From Gracilariopsis chorda (taxonomy: Eukaryota; Rhodophyta; Florideophyceae; Gracilariales; Gracilariaceae), in assembly GCA_003194525.1 (NCBI GenBank), contig NBIV01000102.1, positions 1 to 64,000 on the forward strand: a DNA stretch of 64,000 nucleotides. The letters run 5' to 3'. Made by a program: the position numbers and the translations under genes. Under the pieces are notes generated by a model. It worked only from the letters and a program-made list of their open reading frames with translations, searched no databases and had not been told where the DNA came from. How positions within the stretch are numbered: position 1 is the stretch's first letter; each line of letters starts with the position of its first letter. Positions 10,941-21,100 of the stretch are shown here, one piece after another.

Positions 10941-13098
10941 GCGGTGGGTTGGTTTCCTCGACAACGAGTGCTTCATCCCGTTGACGGGGGTTTCTATCCG
11001 CATAAGCGGGGGTTGCAACGGATGGTTGCGTGATCTCCTGAATCGGGGTGTATGAAGCTTGCCGCGCACGCGGGGTCTGTGGTAGGGCATGGGAAAAGTC
11101 CGTTTTAGCACGGAGGTAGGAAGCCGTCGGGACGGAACTTTTCTCCTCTGGAGTGAGGGCCTCATAATTTGCCACTACCTTGGCCATATCCTTCAGTGAA
11201 CAAATACACTGAGGTGAGGTATGGCCATGGGTATAGCACAGGTGGCAAATGAGAGCCAACACCGCGAAACGCGGATTATGATTCCGAGTATCGGAGAATC
11301 GAACCGCAGGGCGGGTGTCAGTCCCTCCAGGCCGTTGATAAGGGGATTGACCGTTTGAAAACGGGAGTCGTTGGGGTTGAACCCGACTGTTACCACCGTA
11401 TAGAACGGGATCTTCTGTTCCCGTATCATGGGTAACCTCCGTCGTTGACGGTAAATCACTGGTGGGTATCGACACACCATCCCCCTGCACTAAATGCACG
11501 GTATCAAATCCCTGTCCAGGGTTCCCATCCGCAGTGAGCGGGAGTGAGGAAGCTTCGCTTTCCAGCAACAACGCCTTGGCGGATTTAGACCGATGGTTCG
11601 GAGTTCTTGCACGAAGTGCATCCCCTTCCGCACGGGCGTGTTGGACCAGCTCGAGATAGGTGATCCTCCGCTTGTCCTCCCGATAACGGGTATCTAAACT
11701 CCGGATTGCCGGGTCAAGACCATCGATGAACATGGTACTGCGCTCCCCAGCGGGGTATACGTTACCACATCTGTGGAAAGCCTTGTTAAGGCGCACCGAG
11801 CAATCGGTCTCGGTCTCTCCAGCACGCTGGCGTGTATCTCGCAAAGCGAGGATAGCCTGCTGAATAGCGGTGTTTGTGGCGTAGGAGCGCAGAAGATACT
11901 GCATAGGCTCCGGCCAGCAAGTAACTCCTCCCTCGGAGGCACGAGAAGATCCTCTGACAGAGTTGTATTGGTCCTCCGCCACTCCCCGTAAGAAATACGG
12001 TAAAGCCAAATAGGCTTGTCCCTCATTCATACCGAGGATATCGGCCTCCGCTACAAAGCGGGATAGGAAATCCAGTACTAGGACTGGGTCCTCTCCAGTA
12101 AAGTACTGGTTGCGGAGCGAGAGCTGCATTCGCTTAATGCATTCTCGCACCTTTCCCGTACCACGGGGCGTACGTCCAAGTGACGAGTCTTCGAGCCGGT
12201 AGTACCGGTATGATAAAAGCTTCCGATAATCCGGGTTCGTCGGTTTCAATTCCCGGAGACCGGGGTGTCTTCTCCCCTTCTGGCGGGTTCGGACCACACC
12301 TTCAGTGGCCGATGACCGCTTCGAGCGGGAGGAGTAGCCTCGCTTCTCGTCCTCCGAGTCGGAGTCCGAGGAGCTCGAGCTAACCGAATGGTTTCGGGAT
12401 GAGTCCGACGATGTCGAAGAATCGGAGTCCGAATATTTTCGGTGGTGTTTCCGTCGATGACGGCGTTTCTTCTTCCCAGCAAGCTGGTCGTTGTGCGATG
12501 CCTCGTTTACCGGATCATCCGGGGATGGTTTGTCCATGAAAACGAACTGCTCCAGCGTCTCCAGGTGGGCACCAATCCGATCAAATCGGGCTTCAACTCC
12601 TTCGATGAAGGTGGCGGGATGTCCCAAACTCTCCAACACGGAGTTGACGTCAGACCGTAAAATACGGAGTTCCTCGGCGACCTCCTTTACGGGGGTTGCC
12701 GAGACCACCTCTTGGAGGGATTTTAATTCCCCTACAATGGTGTCATGGGCGGTCCACAGAGCGCGGACCTGGGATTCCAGGGAAGTCCCCTGGGGGGTGT
12801 TATCGCCCGTTCCACAGGGACTTGAAGCTGCGACAGCGGGAGCAGGCCGGGGTGCCTGGGGCACTGCGGCAACAGCCGGAGTCGATGCTGCATTCCCCTG
12901 CAGGGGTGATAACGAGGGCAAAAGGAGGTTCCAGGGTTCCCGGTCGGGGGTATCATTCCGCGATGAAGCGGCGCCAGTACGGCTGGAACTTGTCCGTATA
13001 GGGATACGGGGTACGAACCGAACTTTGGAGGTGTCCGCGTTGTCGTGGGAGCGACTACGCGTCATCACTGGCTCCGCGTCGGAGGGATTTCTCGACAT
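10924..13098 (-). CDS. gag: Gag polyprotein of gypsy element 2
   Basis: This intact ORF of 724 residues starts at an ATG 85 nt after the primer-binding site. Its C-terminal part has a CCHC knuckle (around CHLCYTHGHTSPQC, C-x2-C-x4-H-x4-C). The middle carries a basic HRRKHHRKY stretch, then a Ser/Asp-rich tract ending in SSRSKRSS, followed by the block shared with element 1 (GLRELKPTNPDYRKLLSYRY). An SR-like low-complexity tract inside Gag is unusual. The ORF ends GAA-AAC-TAA, with Pol in the -1 frame. It is longer than the 680-residue partner, mainly in the N-terminal third. Confidence 0.88.
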   Translation of the reverse strand: MSRNPSDAEPVMTRSRSHDNADTSKVRFVPRIPIRTSSSRTGAASSRNDTPDREPWNLLLPSLSPLQGNAASTPAVAAVPQAPRPAPAVAASSPCGTGDNTPQGTSLESQVRALWTAHDTIVGELKSLQEVVSATPVKEVAEELRILRSDVNSVLESLGHPATFIEGVEARFDRIGAHLETLEQFVFMDKPSPDDPVNEASHNDQLAGKKKRRHRRKHHRKYSDSDSSTSSDSSRNHSVSSSSSDSDSEDEKRGYSSRSKRSSATEGVVRTRQKGRRHPGLRELKPTNPDYRKLLSYRYYRLEDSSLGRTPRGTGKVRECIKRMQLSLRNQYFTGEDPVLVLDFLSRFVAEADILGMNEGQAYLALPYFLRGVAEDQYNSVRGSSRASEGGVTCWPEPMQYLLRSYATNTAIQQAILALRDTRQRAGETETDCSVRLNKAFHRCGNVYPAGERSTMFIDGLDPAIRSLDTRYREDKRRITYLELVQHARAEGDALRARTPNHRSKSAKALLLESEASSLPLTADGNPGQGFDTVHLVQGDGVSIPTSDLPSTTEVTHDTGTEDPVLYGGNSRVQPQRLPFSNGQSPYQRPGGTDTRPAVRFSDTRNHNPRFAVLALICHLCYTHGHTSPQCICSLKDMAKVVANYEALTPEEKSSVPTASYLRAKTDFSHALPQTPRARQASYTPIQEITQPSVATPAYADRNPRQRDEALVVEETNPPPKAEN

Positions 13099-13182
13099 GA
13101 GAAAATACCGTTACGACGGGAAACGATCACGGAACTTCAGGTGAATGAAAACAAACCTCGTAAGAGGGAAAACAAAAACCGA

Positions 13183-13200
13183 TTCTAGGTCGGGAGACCA
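13183..13200 (-). other. Primer-binding site of gypsy element 2
   Basis: These 18 nt are identical to the site at 6790-6807; on the minus strand they begin TGGTCTCCC. The identity stops exactly at 18 nt on the inner side, as expected for a tRNA-primed site copied from the tRNA. Confidence 0.75.
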
Positions 13201-13940
13201 CTTTGTGGTGCAATGCCCCAAAGGGGAAAAACACCGAAAGACGTTCGGGATCTTCCTCTCACGAGGTGAACCCAGTTGGGTAGAGCCCTCCCAGAGGTGT
13301 CACGGCGAAGCCGGTTTGTAAGACCAGGGACACCTGTCGCGACTCGCCCAGGGAGGTGAAGGCGAAGAATCGGTATCCGCGTGAGCGGGGTGTGATCCTC
13401 AGTAGAGGTATGTTTCCACGTAAGTGGGGGTGTGTGAGCGGATGCGCACACGAGGGCCGTGGATAGCGGTAGGTGCTACCCTAAAAAGGGGGAAAAGGAA
13501 GGGCGAAGAGGAGGAAGAGAGGACGAAGTGAGTCGCGAGAGCGACGGGGACGAACGGCGATGCCAGTAACAATATCCCTATACAGGGCGAAACACCAATA
13601 TGATTGGAACAATTGTACTCCCAAAGATGGGCTTATTTAGATGTGCAAGGGGGTTAGATGTCCCGTGGTTTACGGCGTTTCCCTCCAAGGAGGAGTAGAG
13701 TACGCGCGCAAGCGGCAACAACTAGAGCCAATTCCCCAGGTTGGGCTCCCTTGTTGGGGAAGGTTTTCTGGTGCGACGGCAGTGCGCCGTCGCACTAAGT
13801 ACTAGCTTCCCAGAAATGGGTGTGAAAATAACAAATAATATTAACTAAAATACTTCACATTTCGTGGCAACATCCACTACTGTGGCCAACCGCCAATTGA
13901 CCCAAAACCGTGTCGCACGTGTCCATATCCACCATAGTGG
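13201..13940 (-). repeat. 5' LTR-like region of gypsy element 2 with a perfect hairpin
   Basis: This is non-coding leader/LTR-like sequence. A perfect 10-bp inverted repeat with a 5-nt loop (GTGCGACGGC-AGTGC-GCCGTCGCAC) lies at 13771-13795, directly beside the motif GTACTAGCT (13799-13807) that is shared with element 1. AT-rich sequence (13828-13860) and CACGTGTCCA (from 13917) follow as in element 1. The outer end at about 13940 abuts the copia remnant. A second LTR is not present. Confidence 0.5.
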
Positions 13941-13957
13941 GGCGTAGTTCATATACA

Positions 13958-15576
13958 CACTACACAACCGATAATATCGGGAAAGCGTTCAAGTACCAAG
14001 AATCCCTCCTTGAGGGCGTTGCACTACAGCTCAAGAAGGCAATCGAGAAAGAACATGCAGATAATTGACCGAATGCATACACAGAAGTTGACGAGAAGGA
14101 GATTCCGCAGGGGGCAAACGTTATATCATCGCACACCGTTTTCAAAGTCAAAGAGGACGAGGATCATGTCAGAAAGCTGAAAGCACGGCTCGTGACGCAT
14201 GGCAATCATGACAATATGAAAGACGATGTGCGTAAAGACTGCTCGAACGCAGACATGCTCGTCGTCAGACTCCTCATTAGTGTCGCTCTCTGCCTGGGAT
14301 TTTGCTTCGGAGTGGCCGATGTGAAAGGCGCATATTTGTAGAGTGGGCCAACTCGACGAGAGATATACGTCAGGCCGCTAAAGGAGTTCAAGAAGAAAAA
14401 GGGTATCCTGTGGAAACTTACGAAGCTTCCGTACGGAATCGTTGACGCAGGGAGACAGTGGGCAAAGCGGATAGAGGACTGGATGCTTGGACCTGCCGCC
14501 CCAACTCACGTATTTGGGATAAATCAACTCTTCGTCGGGCCAACAACTTCGGGAAGGACTTAAGTTTTGGTAGCCAAGGTGGTCGGAGACCTCCTCGTGG
14601 CTGGTTCTAACAGGCAATAGAGGAGTTCATGAAAAAATTGGAACCCGAGTTCAACGTCGGAAAGATCCAGATAGAACCGAGGATCACGTTTGCTGGCTGC
14701 ACGATTGAGCAAGACGATGACCGCAATGTGCTACTTTCCATGAACGAGTACATTAAACGACTGACACCTGCAGCACTGAGCAAAGCCCACAGGCGCGAGA
14801 GATCGGACAAAGCAACCGCAGAGGAAATTCATGAATATCGTTCGCTTGCTGGCACACTAATGTACCTTGGATCAGCGGTTCTATCCCGAGCGTCTTTCGT
14901 GACTTCTCGGATGAAACAAGAGATTGGAAGGCTGAGAGGTAGTCATTTAATCGAAGCAAACGCGATGCTCGCAGAAGTGCTTCAATTCAAACCTGAAATT
15001 CGTTTTATAAGGCCTCTCGGAGTGTCAGAAGTTTCACTGATAAGTTTATCAGACGCATCACACGTTAGTAGATCAAACAGTTACGGACAGACGGGAATTC
15101 TAACTGGGCTCAAGATTGAGACGAGTTTTGATGAAAAGCTCGTGTTTCATCCGCTATACTGGGTTAGAAACAAGCAAAAAAGGATAACTTATTCTTCATT
15201 CGGGGCAGAAATTTTGGCCTGCGCCGACGCAGAAGATCGAGGCATAGATATGAAGTACTCGCTGCAGAACATATACACGCCTATTCAGGTGCCGCATACG
15301 ATTTTCGTGGACTCGAAAGCCCTTTCTGACACCATAACAACGCTTCACGAACCACGCGAGTACCACTTACGCAAGACGGTCACATTATTAAGAGATGCGT
15401 TTGAAGCCGGAGAACTCGACTGCTTGACCTGGAGTCCCGGAACGAGCAACATCTCCGACGCTTTGACGAAGCGAATCGTTAATCACTCGCGTACAATGAA
15501 TAGGATCCTAACAAGTGGTTATTGGCAAGTCAACACGAATGCTGGTATCGCCCATCATTCAGAGACTTGGATGTAG
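13958..15576 (+). pseudogene. pol: Copia Pol fragment: reverse transcriptase plus RNase H, with stops and a frameshift
   Basis: The first frame (13958 to about 14570) gives copia RT signatures: a VFKVK..KLKARLVTHG segment, then VADVKGAYL, where copia elements have DVKxAFL, then LWKLTKLPYGIVDAGRQW. It contains two in-frame stops, one near 14069 and one at 14339 (TAG directly after GAYL, where a Gln codon would fit). After a frame change the ORF 14629-15576 (315 residues) carries the rest of RT and RNase H: SLAGTLMYLGSAVLSR, SDASHVSRSN, SSFGAEILACADA and DALTKRI, all standard copia landmarks. The missing first half and the stops make this a dead copy. Confidence 0.85.
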
Positions 15577-15597
15577 GAGATACTACATCGACCGGGG

Positions 15598-15862
15598 GGT
15601 GTGTGAAAACACGTACAAGAAGCACACGACGCAAGCCGATGACGTACAACTGACAAGCGTCGTAGGAGTTTAGAGTACGTGTTTAGTCGATCCTAATAGC
15701 CGATAGGTCGCCTAGTATCCCTACTTAAGTAAAGCCTACCCACAGGAGACTCAAGAGGAAGACTCCCGGCAAGGTCTTGTGCCGACTCAGACTGTACCAC
15801 TCCTCAGGTTGTTCACCGGAGAACCCCCCAACACTGCGTATACGTGATGGACTTCTCACACT
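15598..15862 (+). repeat. Probable 3' LTR of the copia remnant
   Basis: It begins TGTGTGAAAACACG directly after a G-run polypurine tract and 20 nt past the Pol stop. The end is uncertain; TTCTCACA near 15862 would give a 265-bp LTR with a TG..CA boundary. No partner LTR exists in the window. Confidence 0.4.
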
Positions 15863-18159
15863 TGAAAGCGGTCCAACCGATAACTGTATTCACTTTCTAC
15901 AAGTAGAAAGCTAATTGTCTATTCGACGGCTAAATTTCCCTAATATACCCAATCGCATCTCCATATGGCTTCCTCATCCGGCGTAACTTAGAGTTTTATA
16001 GCCTTTTCGGAAGGTCGGCACACGTCGACGGGCGGAACTGCATGTGCCCTGAGCGGGACTCGCTAGCTACCTTGCAGTGGTCCTTCACCACAACGGTATC
16101 CAGTGCAAAGCAATTTAGCATCGTGATTCCAGATGGGCTACGACAACTTTGACGCCCGGGAAGTCTATGTTGCAATCGCTAGCAATCGATTGCGTCCCAT
16201 CCCTGGTAAAGACTCCTACCATTCTTTCTGAATAAGAAGCGAGCGTCCATAAACAAACAAACAATAACCAAGGTCATAGGGGTAAGAGGATAGAAGGCTA
16301 AACCGTTGCGAGGCGTCAAGCAGTCATCAATTCCGGTCATATCAAACAAAGACAATTCTGTTGTTGATATGAGCACACAAGAGGGGACGGTCTGGAAACC
16401 ACTATGTGGCATGTTCTTTTTAGTGCCGAAGGAGAGAGAAGCTCTTTTATAAGACCTCCTACTACTACTGTTCAGTAACGTGCATCCATAAACACGCACT
16501 TATATCGTAATGAGTCTGTGTGGAGGAGAAGATACACTGTGGTTGTTGTTCCTGTTGTTTTTGGGCGGACGAAACCTAATTCCGACTTCGACGTATCAAC
16601 TCCCTAAGAAGCTAGTCTCTGCCGCGAAGGCCAAGTTCTCGAGGCAAACCCAGTTGCGGATCGATTTTGCTTTCTCCTGATTCGCATCAGCAAGTAGGTC
16701 GGCACACCACGACGGGCGAATTAATGCATTGTGCCCAAAGTGGGGCCACTGGCGGTTTCCACGTGATCCCTCCGCGCAGCACTATTCCAGCAAAAAGCCA
16801 CTTGGTACAACAGCTCTTGAGAGGAGTTACGACAGCTTCAGCTTCAACCAAAAAAAAAGTTAACGACATGCAGGGTTGACACACACTGGTACATACTACG
16901 CTTCAGCGCAGCTTACATGCAGGGTATACAAACCCTCACACGCTTTTACGGAAGATCTAAACGCATTTGGTGCATGCGTTGCGCCCATCATTGTGTGCCG
17001 ACTTTCAATCAATGGAAAGCATAATGGTTCAGCGATTAAGTCTGCTTCTGGCAACTTAGCCTTCCATCAGAGAGAGAGAGAGAGAGAGAAAAAAAAGCAG
17101 TCGTCGTAATCAGGCGAGGAGCACTCCAATAAACATCAACGAACAAGAGAAAACCGCTTCATATGCGGTGAGAATCCGGGATGGTTGCATGAAATGTGTG
17201 AGCGGATGACCGCTTTTAGAAATCGCTACACTTCCACTGGGGCCGGGAAGGTACAGTTTCTGATAAAACCGGTGCTGCGTCCCTATGGCAACTTTTTTCC
17301 GTCACGCACACAATAGCAGAAGCATAAATTCATTAACCTACAAGATCAATGTTGCTTCCTTGTTATATGCTTCCGAAGCAGCTTGTGTATACGCAAATGT
17401 ATCAAGGAGCTCAATGGGTCAGATGGTGTATTGATAATGCATACACCTGCTGCACAGGGCGATATGAGTTGGAACTGAGCTGCACTTCCTTCGGCTATTG
17501 AATACTCCTCAGGGCCCCAAAGTGTTGCTGATTCATTAGAAAAGACTGAGCTGGTTCTGGAATTCTTGATGAGGAGAGAGGAAGAAAAGGATTCCAGAAC
17601 ACTTTATGAAGCATATGCTTTATACCCAATGAAAATATAGATACGCACATCAAGCAAGTTTCATGCTTCGATTCCTCACTTCTAACATCATTAAGCATGC
17701 AAGAAACGTCTGAGTAAGTACGAAGTGTGCATACATGGAAACGTTCTTGAGCTATTGAGCGGTCTAATACATACCTGCTCCTTGCACGTGTATCGCAGTG
17801 CTACAGAAAATGTCATGCGATTTCTAACCGCCAGCAATTCTATACTACTAATCCTATCGTGCTTGTAAGAAACCTCTACTCTATCCCGCCTCTCAAGGTA
17901 GTCGCGCTGCGGTGCACGGTTCTTCTTCACGGTCAGTGTGATATGCGACAGCATTATCTTCCATGGGTTGCCTCACATATTTTGCATGCGATGCTGCGGC
18001 CAGTAGGATCATTCCCGTCGCTGAGTACGCCAAGAATGGAGCATCTCTCTTGTCCTTGAACTAGCCGGAATGCAAGGTCGCTGTCGAAATCCATACGAAA
18101 TGAAACTTGGCTAATAAGTTAAACTTACTACTGGCCGACTAACTACTCTAAGGAAAAGT
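15863..18159. other. Gene-free stretch with dispersed repeat motifs
   Basis: No ORF here looks like a protein. It holds two copies of a 22-bp motif (GGTCGGCACACCACGACGGG type, 16013-16034 and 16697-16718), each followed by a TGCAT..GTGCCC block. It also holds an inverted repeat CTTTCTAC-AA-GTAGAAAG at 15892-15909, an ATAAACAAACAAACAA simple tail at about 16249, and a (GA)n run at 17069. It is probably decayed mobile-element DNA. Confidence 0.6.
17069..17096. repeat. (GA)n microsatellite followed by a short A run
   Basis: About ten GA units run straight into eight to nine A residues. This is an unremarkable simple repeat in non-coding DNA. Confidence 0.9.
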
Positions 18160-21100
18160 TCAGCTGCCTTCCGCCCGGTTCCCGGTCTGCGGCTGTTCCC
18201 CAACTTGAGGCCTGCTATCTTCCTCTGTACTTCCCCTGTACCCTTCTGAACCCAAAGCCCCTGGATGTCCCTCCTCAACCACACCATTGGTTTTTGATGC
18301 CCCGTTGGGCTTCCGTTGCTTGCTTGTTATCCCCTGCGTACTAGCATAACCTGCGTTATGCTGCTGAATTTCCATGTTCAGCAACTGGCTGTTTCGCCCA
18401 CTGCCCCTCGAACTACTGCTGTCCAAGCCCCCTGTCCCTGATGAGTCGACATTGACAATGGGGATGGTGCGGGTACCAGCTCCATGTCCTTGGTATGCAT
18501 TCACGCTGGCTCTTTGTTGATCGCTAGGTTGCAGTGAACCACCGTGTTGCTGGCCGTTGCTGCTAGGTTGCGGCAGAGGACCACCGGCATACTCCCCATG
18601 CTGAAGGCCCGTCGACTGAGCCCATCTCGACACTGAAATCGCTGCCTGCATTCTGTCTGGATCATTCGGATAGTTCATATTCGAAAGTTGAGCCACAGCT
18701 GTCATGTGACTGCCTCTACCTGGGAAATTACTATCTTGAGACCCGTCGTGAAACTGCAATGGATATGAGGGGCTCGGATGTATCTGGGTTGACGGGAAGT
18801 TGTGAGTACCATGCGAAGGTAATGTCGGAGCAGACTGTGATGCGGCATATACTGCGGGGCTCGAATTCCCGCCCGGTATCGCAGTCTGTACAGCGGCCTG
18901 GGGTTGAGAATGTCCAAGTGATACGACACGGGGTTTGGAGCTCGCTTGCGTCTGAGTGGCTAGCTTGGCATGCGGGTACTGCTTTGCAGAACTTTGTTGT
19001 ACAGCGTTGGCGTTATGTTGTTGGCTTTGAGAAGTTACCAACGGAACAGTCGTGGCACTTTGAGAGTGTGGCAATGACGCCGTAGAAGATACCATGGGTG
19101 CGCCCGTCTTTGCAACGGAGTCAGGCACGGACGAGCTCCTGATACCAACTGAAGGTTGAGGAACTGCAGCGTTTTGGGCCTTCCCTCTCAAGAATGCCAC
19201 CTCTCTTCGCAAAGCCTCGTTCTCTTGAACTAATGTGTGAATGCTATTGTACAGTTCAGAAAGCAGAGAGAGCGATTGTTTTGCGATGGTCGGCGACTGA
19301 GAAGTCTGCATGTCGGGAAGAGGGGAAACAAATGGTGTGCTCTGTCGCGAATTCAAGACTGGGGTTCCAGTCGATGAAGAAACATTAACGACTGACGGAG
19401 AACCGTTGGATGTAGCGGTAAAGGTTGAGCGTTGCTCAATGTTCTTCACCTCGAACCTGCTCTTCGGTTTTGTTGCAGTGGTTGGGCCGCTGCTCGATGG
19501 TGGAAGAGTGACGTTTGTCGCCGCGATATTCATATGTGTGGAAACAGCCGCCGTCGTTGGGAAGGACTTCGTTGGAGCTTTCTGAATCTCTTTCACTTCA
19601 AAACGGCTCTTTCTTTTCGCTGGAGCGGGGGCAGCCGCCGTTTGGGCACCACTGCTGGGGGCTCCTCCACCTGAGGTCGCCGCGGTGGAAATCGGAAGGG
19701 CAGCTGTTGTTGAAGCAGACGGTAACGAAGGAGACCCGCGGGCAGTGGGGACAGGAATAGATGCCGGCTGTACGCCTGCCACAGGTTGAACCGTTTGAGA
19801 AGGAGCAACATGCTGTTGTGGTGCAGCATGGCTGTTTGCTACAGATTGAGTAGACTGAGTATTGGCTGAAGTCTTGGAAGAAGGTTGAGTGGCTCGAATA
19901 GTATGAATGTTGGTAGTTGATGAAGTAGTTGACGCTGAAAGTTTTGAAGGAACAGAGTGAATTGGAACGGCCGTTGCAGCCTGTTTTGAAGGAGACGCGC
20001 GTAATGCGTCGCTGGCCTGTGAAGTTATGTATCGGGGTTGCTTGGAGTCGACGTTAATGACTACAGGTGCAACCCCTCGCAAAATAGCGCGGTCCTGAGA
20101 AGTTGCTGTAACCTGTGCATACGTCGGCTGCACACTAGTTGGAATTGACTTGGACGTGCTCGAGACAGGTTGAGATTGAGACGCGATTCGTGATTGTAGC
20201 GCCGTCCTCGTTGGAGCGTATGAGGATAGAGTTTGCGGATGGGCCGCCGCAGACAGTTGAGTTGGCAGCGCAGTAGATGCAGAGGTAGAAGGCGTGTTCT
20301 CTTCCGTAGGTGAGGGTGGGTGTGGAGAAGGAAAGTCATTGGAATCGTCTAAAAAGCTTTCAATCTTGCCATCAAGCTTCTCTGTATTTGTGACTTCCGA
20401 CACAGTGAAGCGCCCTTTCCTGAGAAGGCCGACAGTCCTTGCGGGCAGTGGGGCACTGTTATAAGCCAGTTGTTGAGAGATGGCAGCATTAGTCGGGGTA
20501 TGCGTTGATGCCGTCGAATGAGCGGAGTTGGTAGAGTTATTTCGACCTAAATCGCCATACGGTACGCTTGGGGTGGAAGCGGACGGCTGTGAGGATGCAT
20601 CCGCAGCATCATTTGCAGGGGAAGCGCTATGAGTACTTCGCGTCGCTTGCAAATCGTAGGCCACGTCCGGACCAAGATGATCGGACGAAACGCTTTCCGG
20701 TGGTGTGGAATCAGTCGGAGCAGGCTGCTGCGTAGTGACGGTCGCGCATTCATGGGCAGGACGAGACTTGCTGTCGTCCACGTTGTCATCAAAGTCCCAG
20801 CCAAGACCCTTGGCAGTAAGATCGTAAATGCCTGAACGCTGGGGCTGAGCAGCCTTTTGCAACTGACGGAAAAGCTGTCTCTGGGAACCGCCTCGAGATC
20901 CGATAGGTGGCAGTTTCGCAATAGTTTCAGGCAAGTGCGCGGGTTTCTGCACGCCTTTCGCAAAGATCTTGTGTTTCAGGAGCTGCTTGACGGAGGGGCG
21001 AATCTTGGGGTCTTTCTGCAAGCAGTCTGCAACAAAGTCGTGATAATCTTGTGAGAAGTTGGCAGCAGGTCCAGTCAAAGTGGGCGGTGGATTTTGCAGC

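Larger units (their letters stand above)
7686..13940 (-). mobile_element. Ty3/gypsy LTR retrotransposon, element 2 (truncated in integrase)
   Basis: On the minus strand the order is leader/LTR-like region (about 13940-13201), primer-binding site (13200-13183), gag (13098-10924), then protease, RT and RNase H (10940-8430), a linker and zinc region (8399-7930) and the start of integrase (7928 to about 7690). The rest of integrase, the polypurine tract and the 3' LTR are missing, because element 1 begins there. It shares domain order, primer-binding site and frameshift layout with element 1, but the DNA is clearly diverged. They are two members of one family rather than a recent duplication. Confidence 0.9.
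13946..15862 (+). mobile_element. Ty1/copia retrotransposon remnant, 5'-truncated
   Basis: Only the 3' half survives: reverse transcriptase, RNase H and a probable start of the 3' LTR. Gag, protease and integrase are absent, because the left end abuts gypsy element 2. After the last stop (15576) a polypurine-like CGGGGGG (15590s) is followed by TGTGTGAAAACACG, which fits an LTR start. An LTR end at TTCTCACA near 15862 is a guess. The element is on the opposite strand to the two gypsy copies. Confidence 0.8.

Noticed and set aside
15892-15909. Inverted repeat CTTTCTAC-AA-GTAGAAAG as a transposon end
   Set aside because: A single short palindrome with no partner or target duplication.
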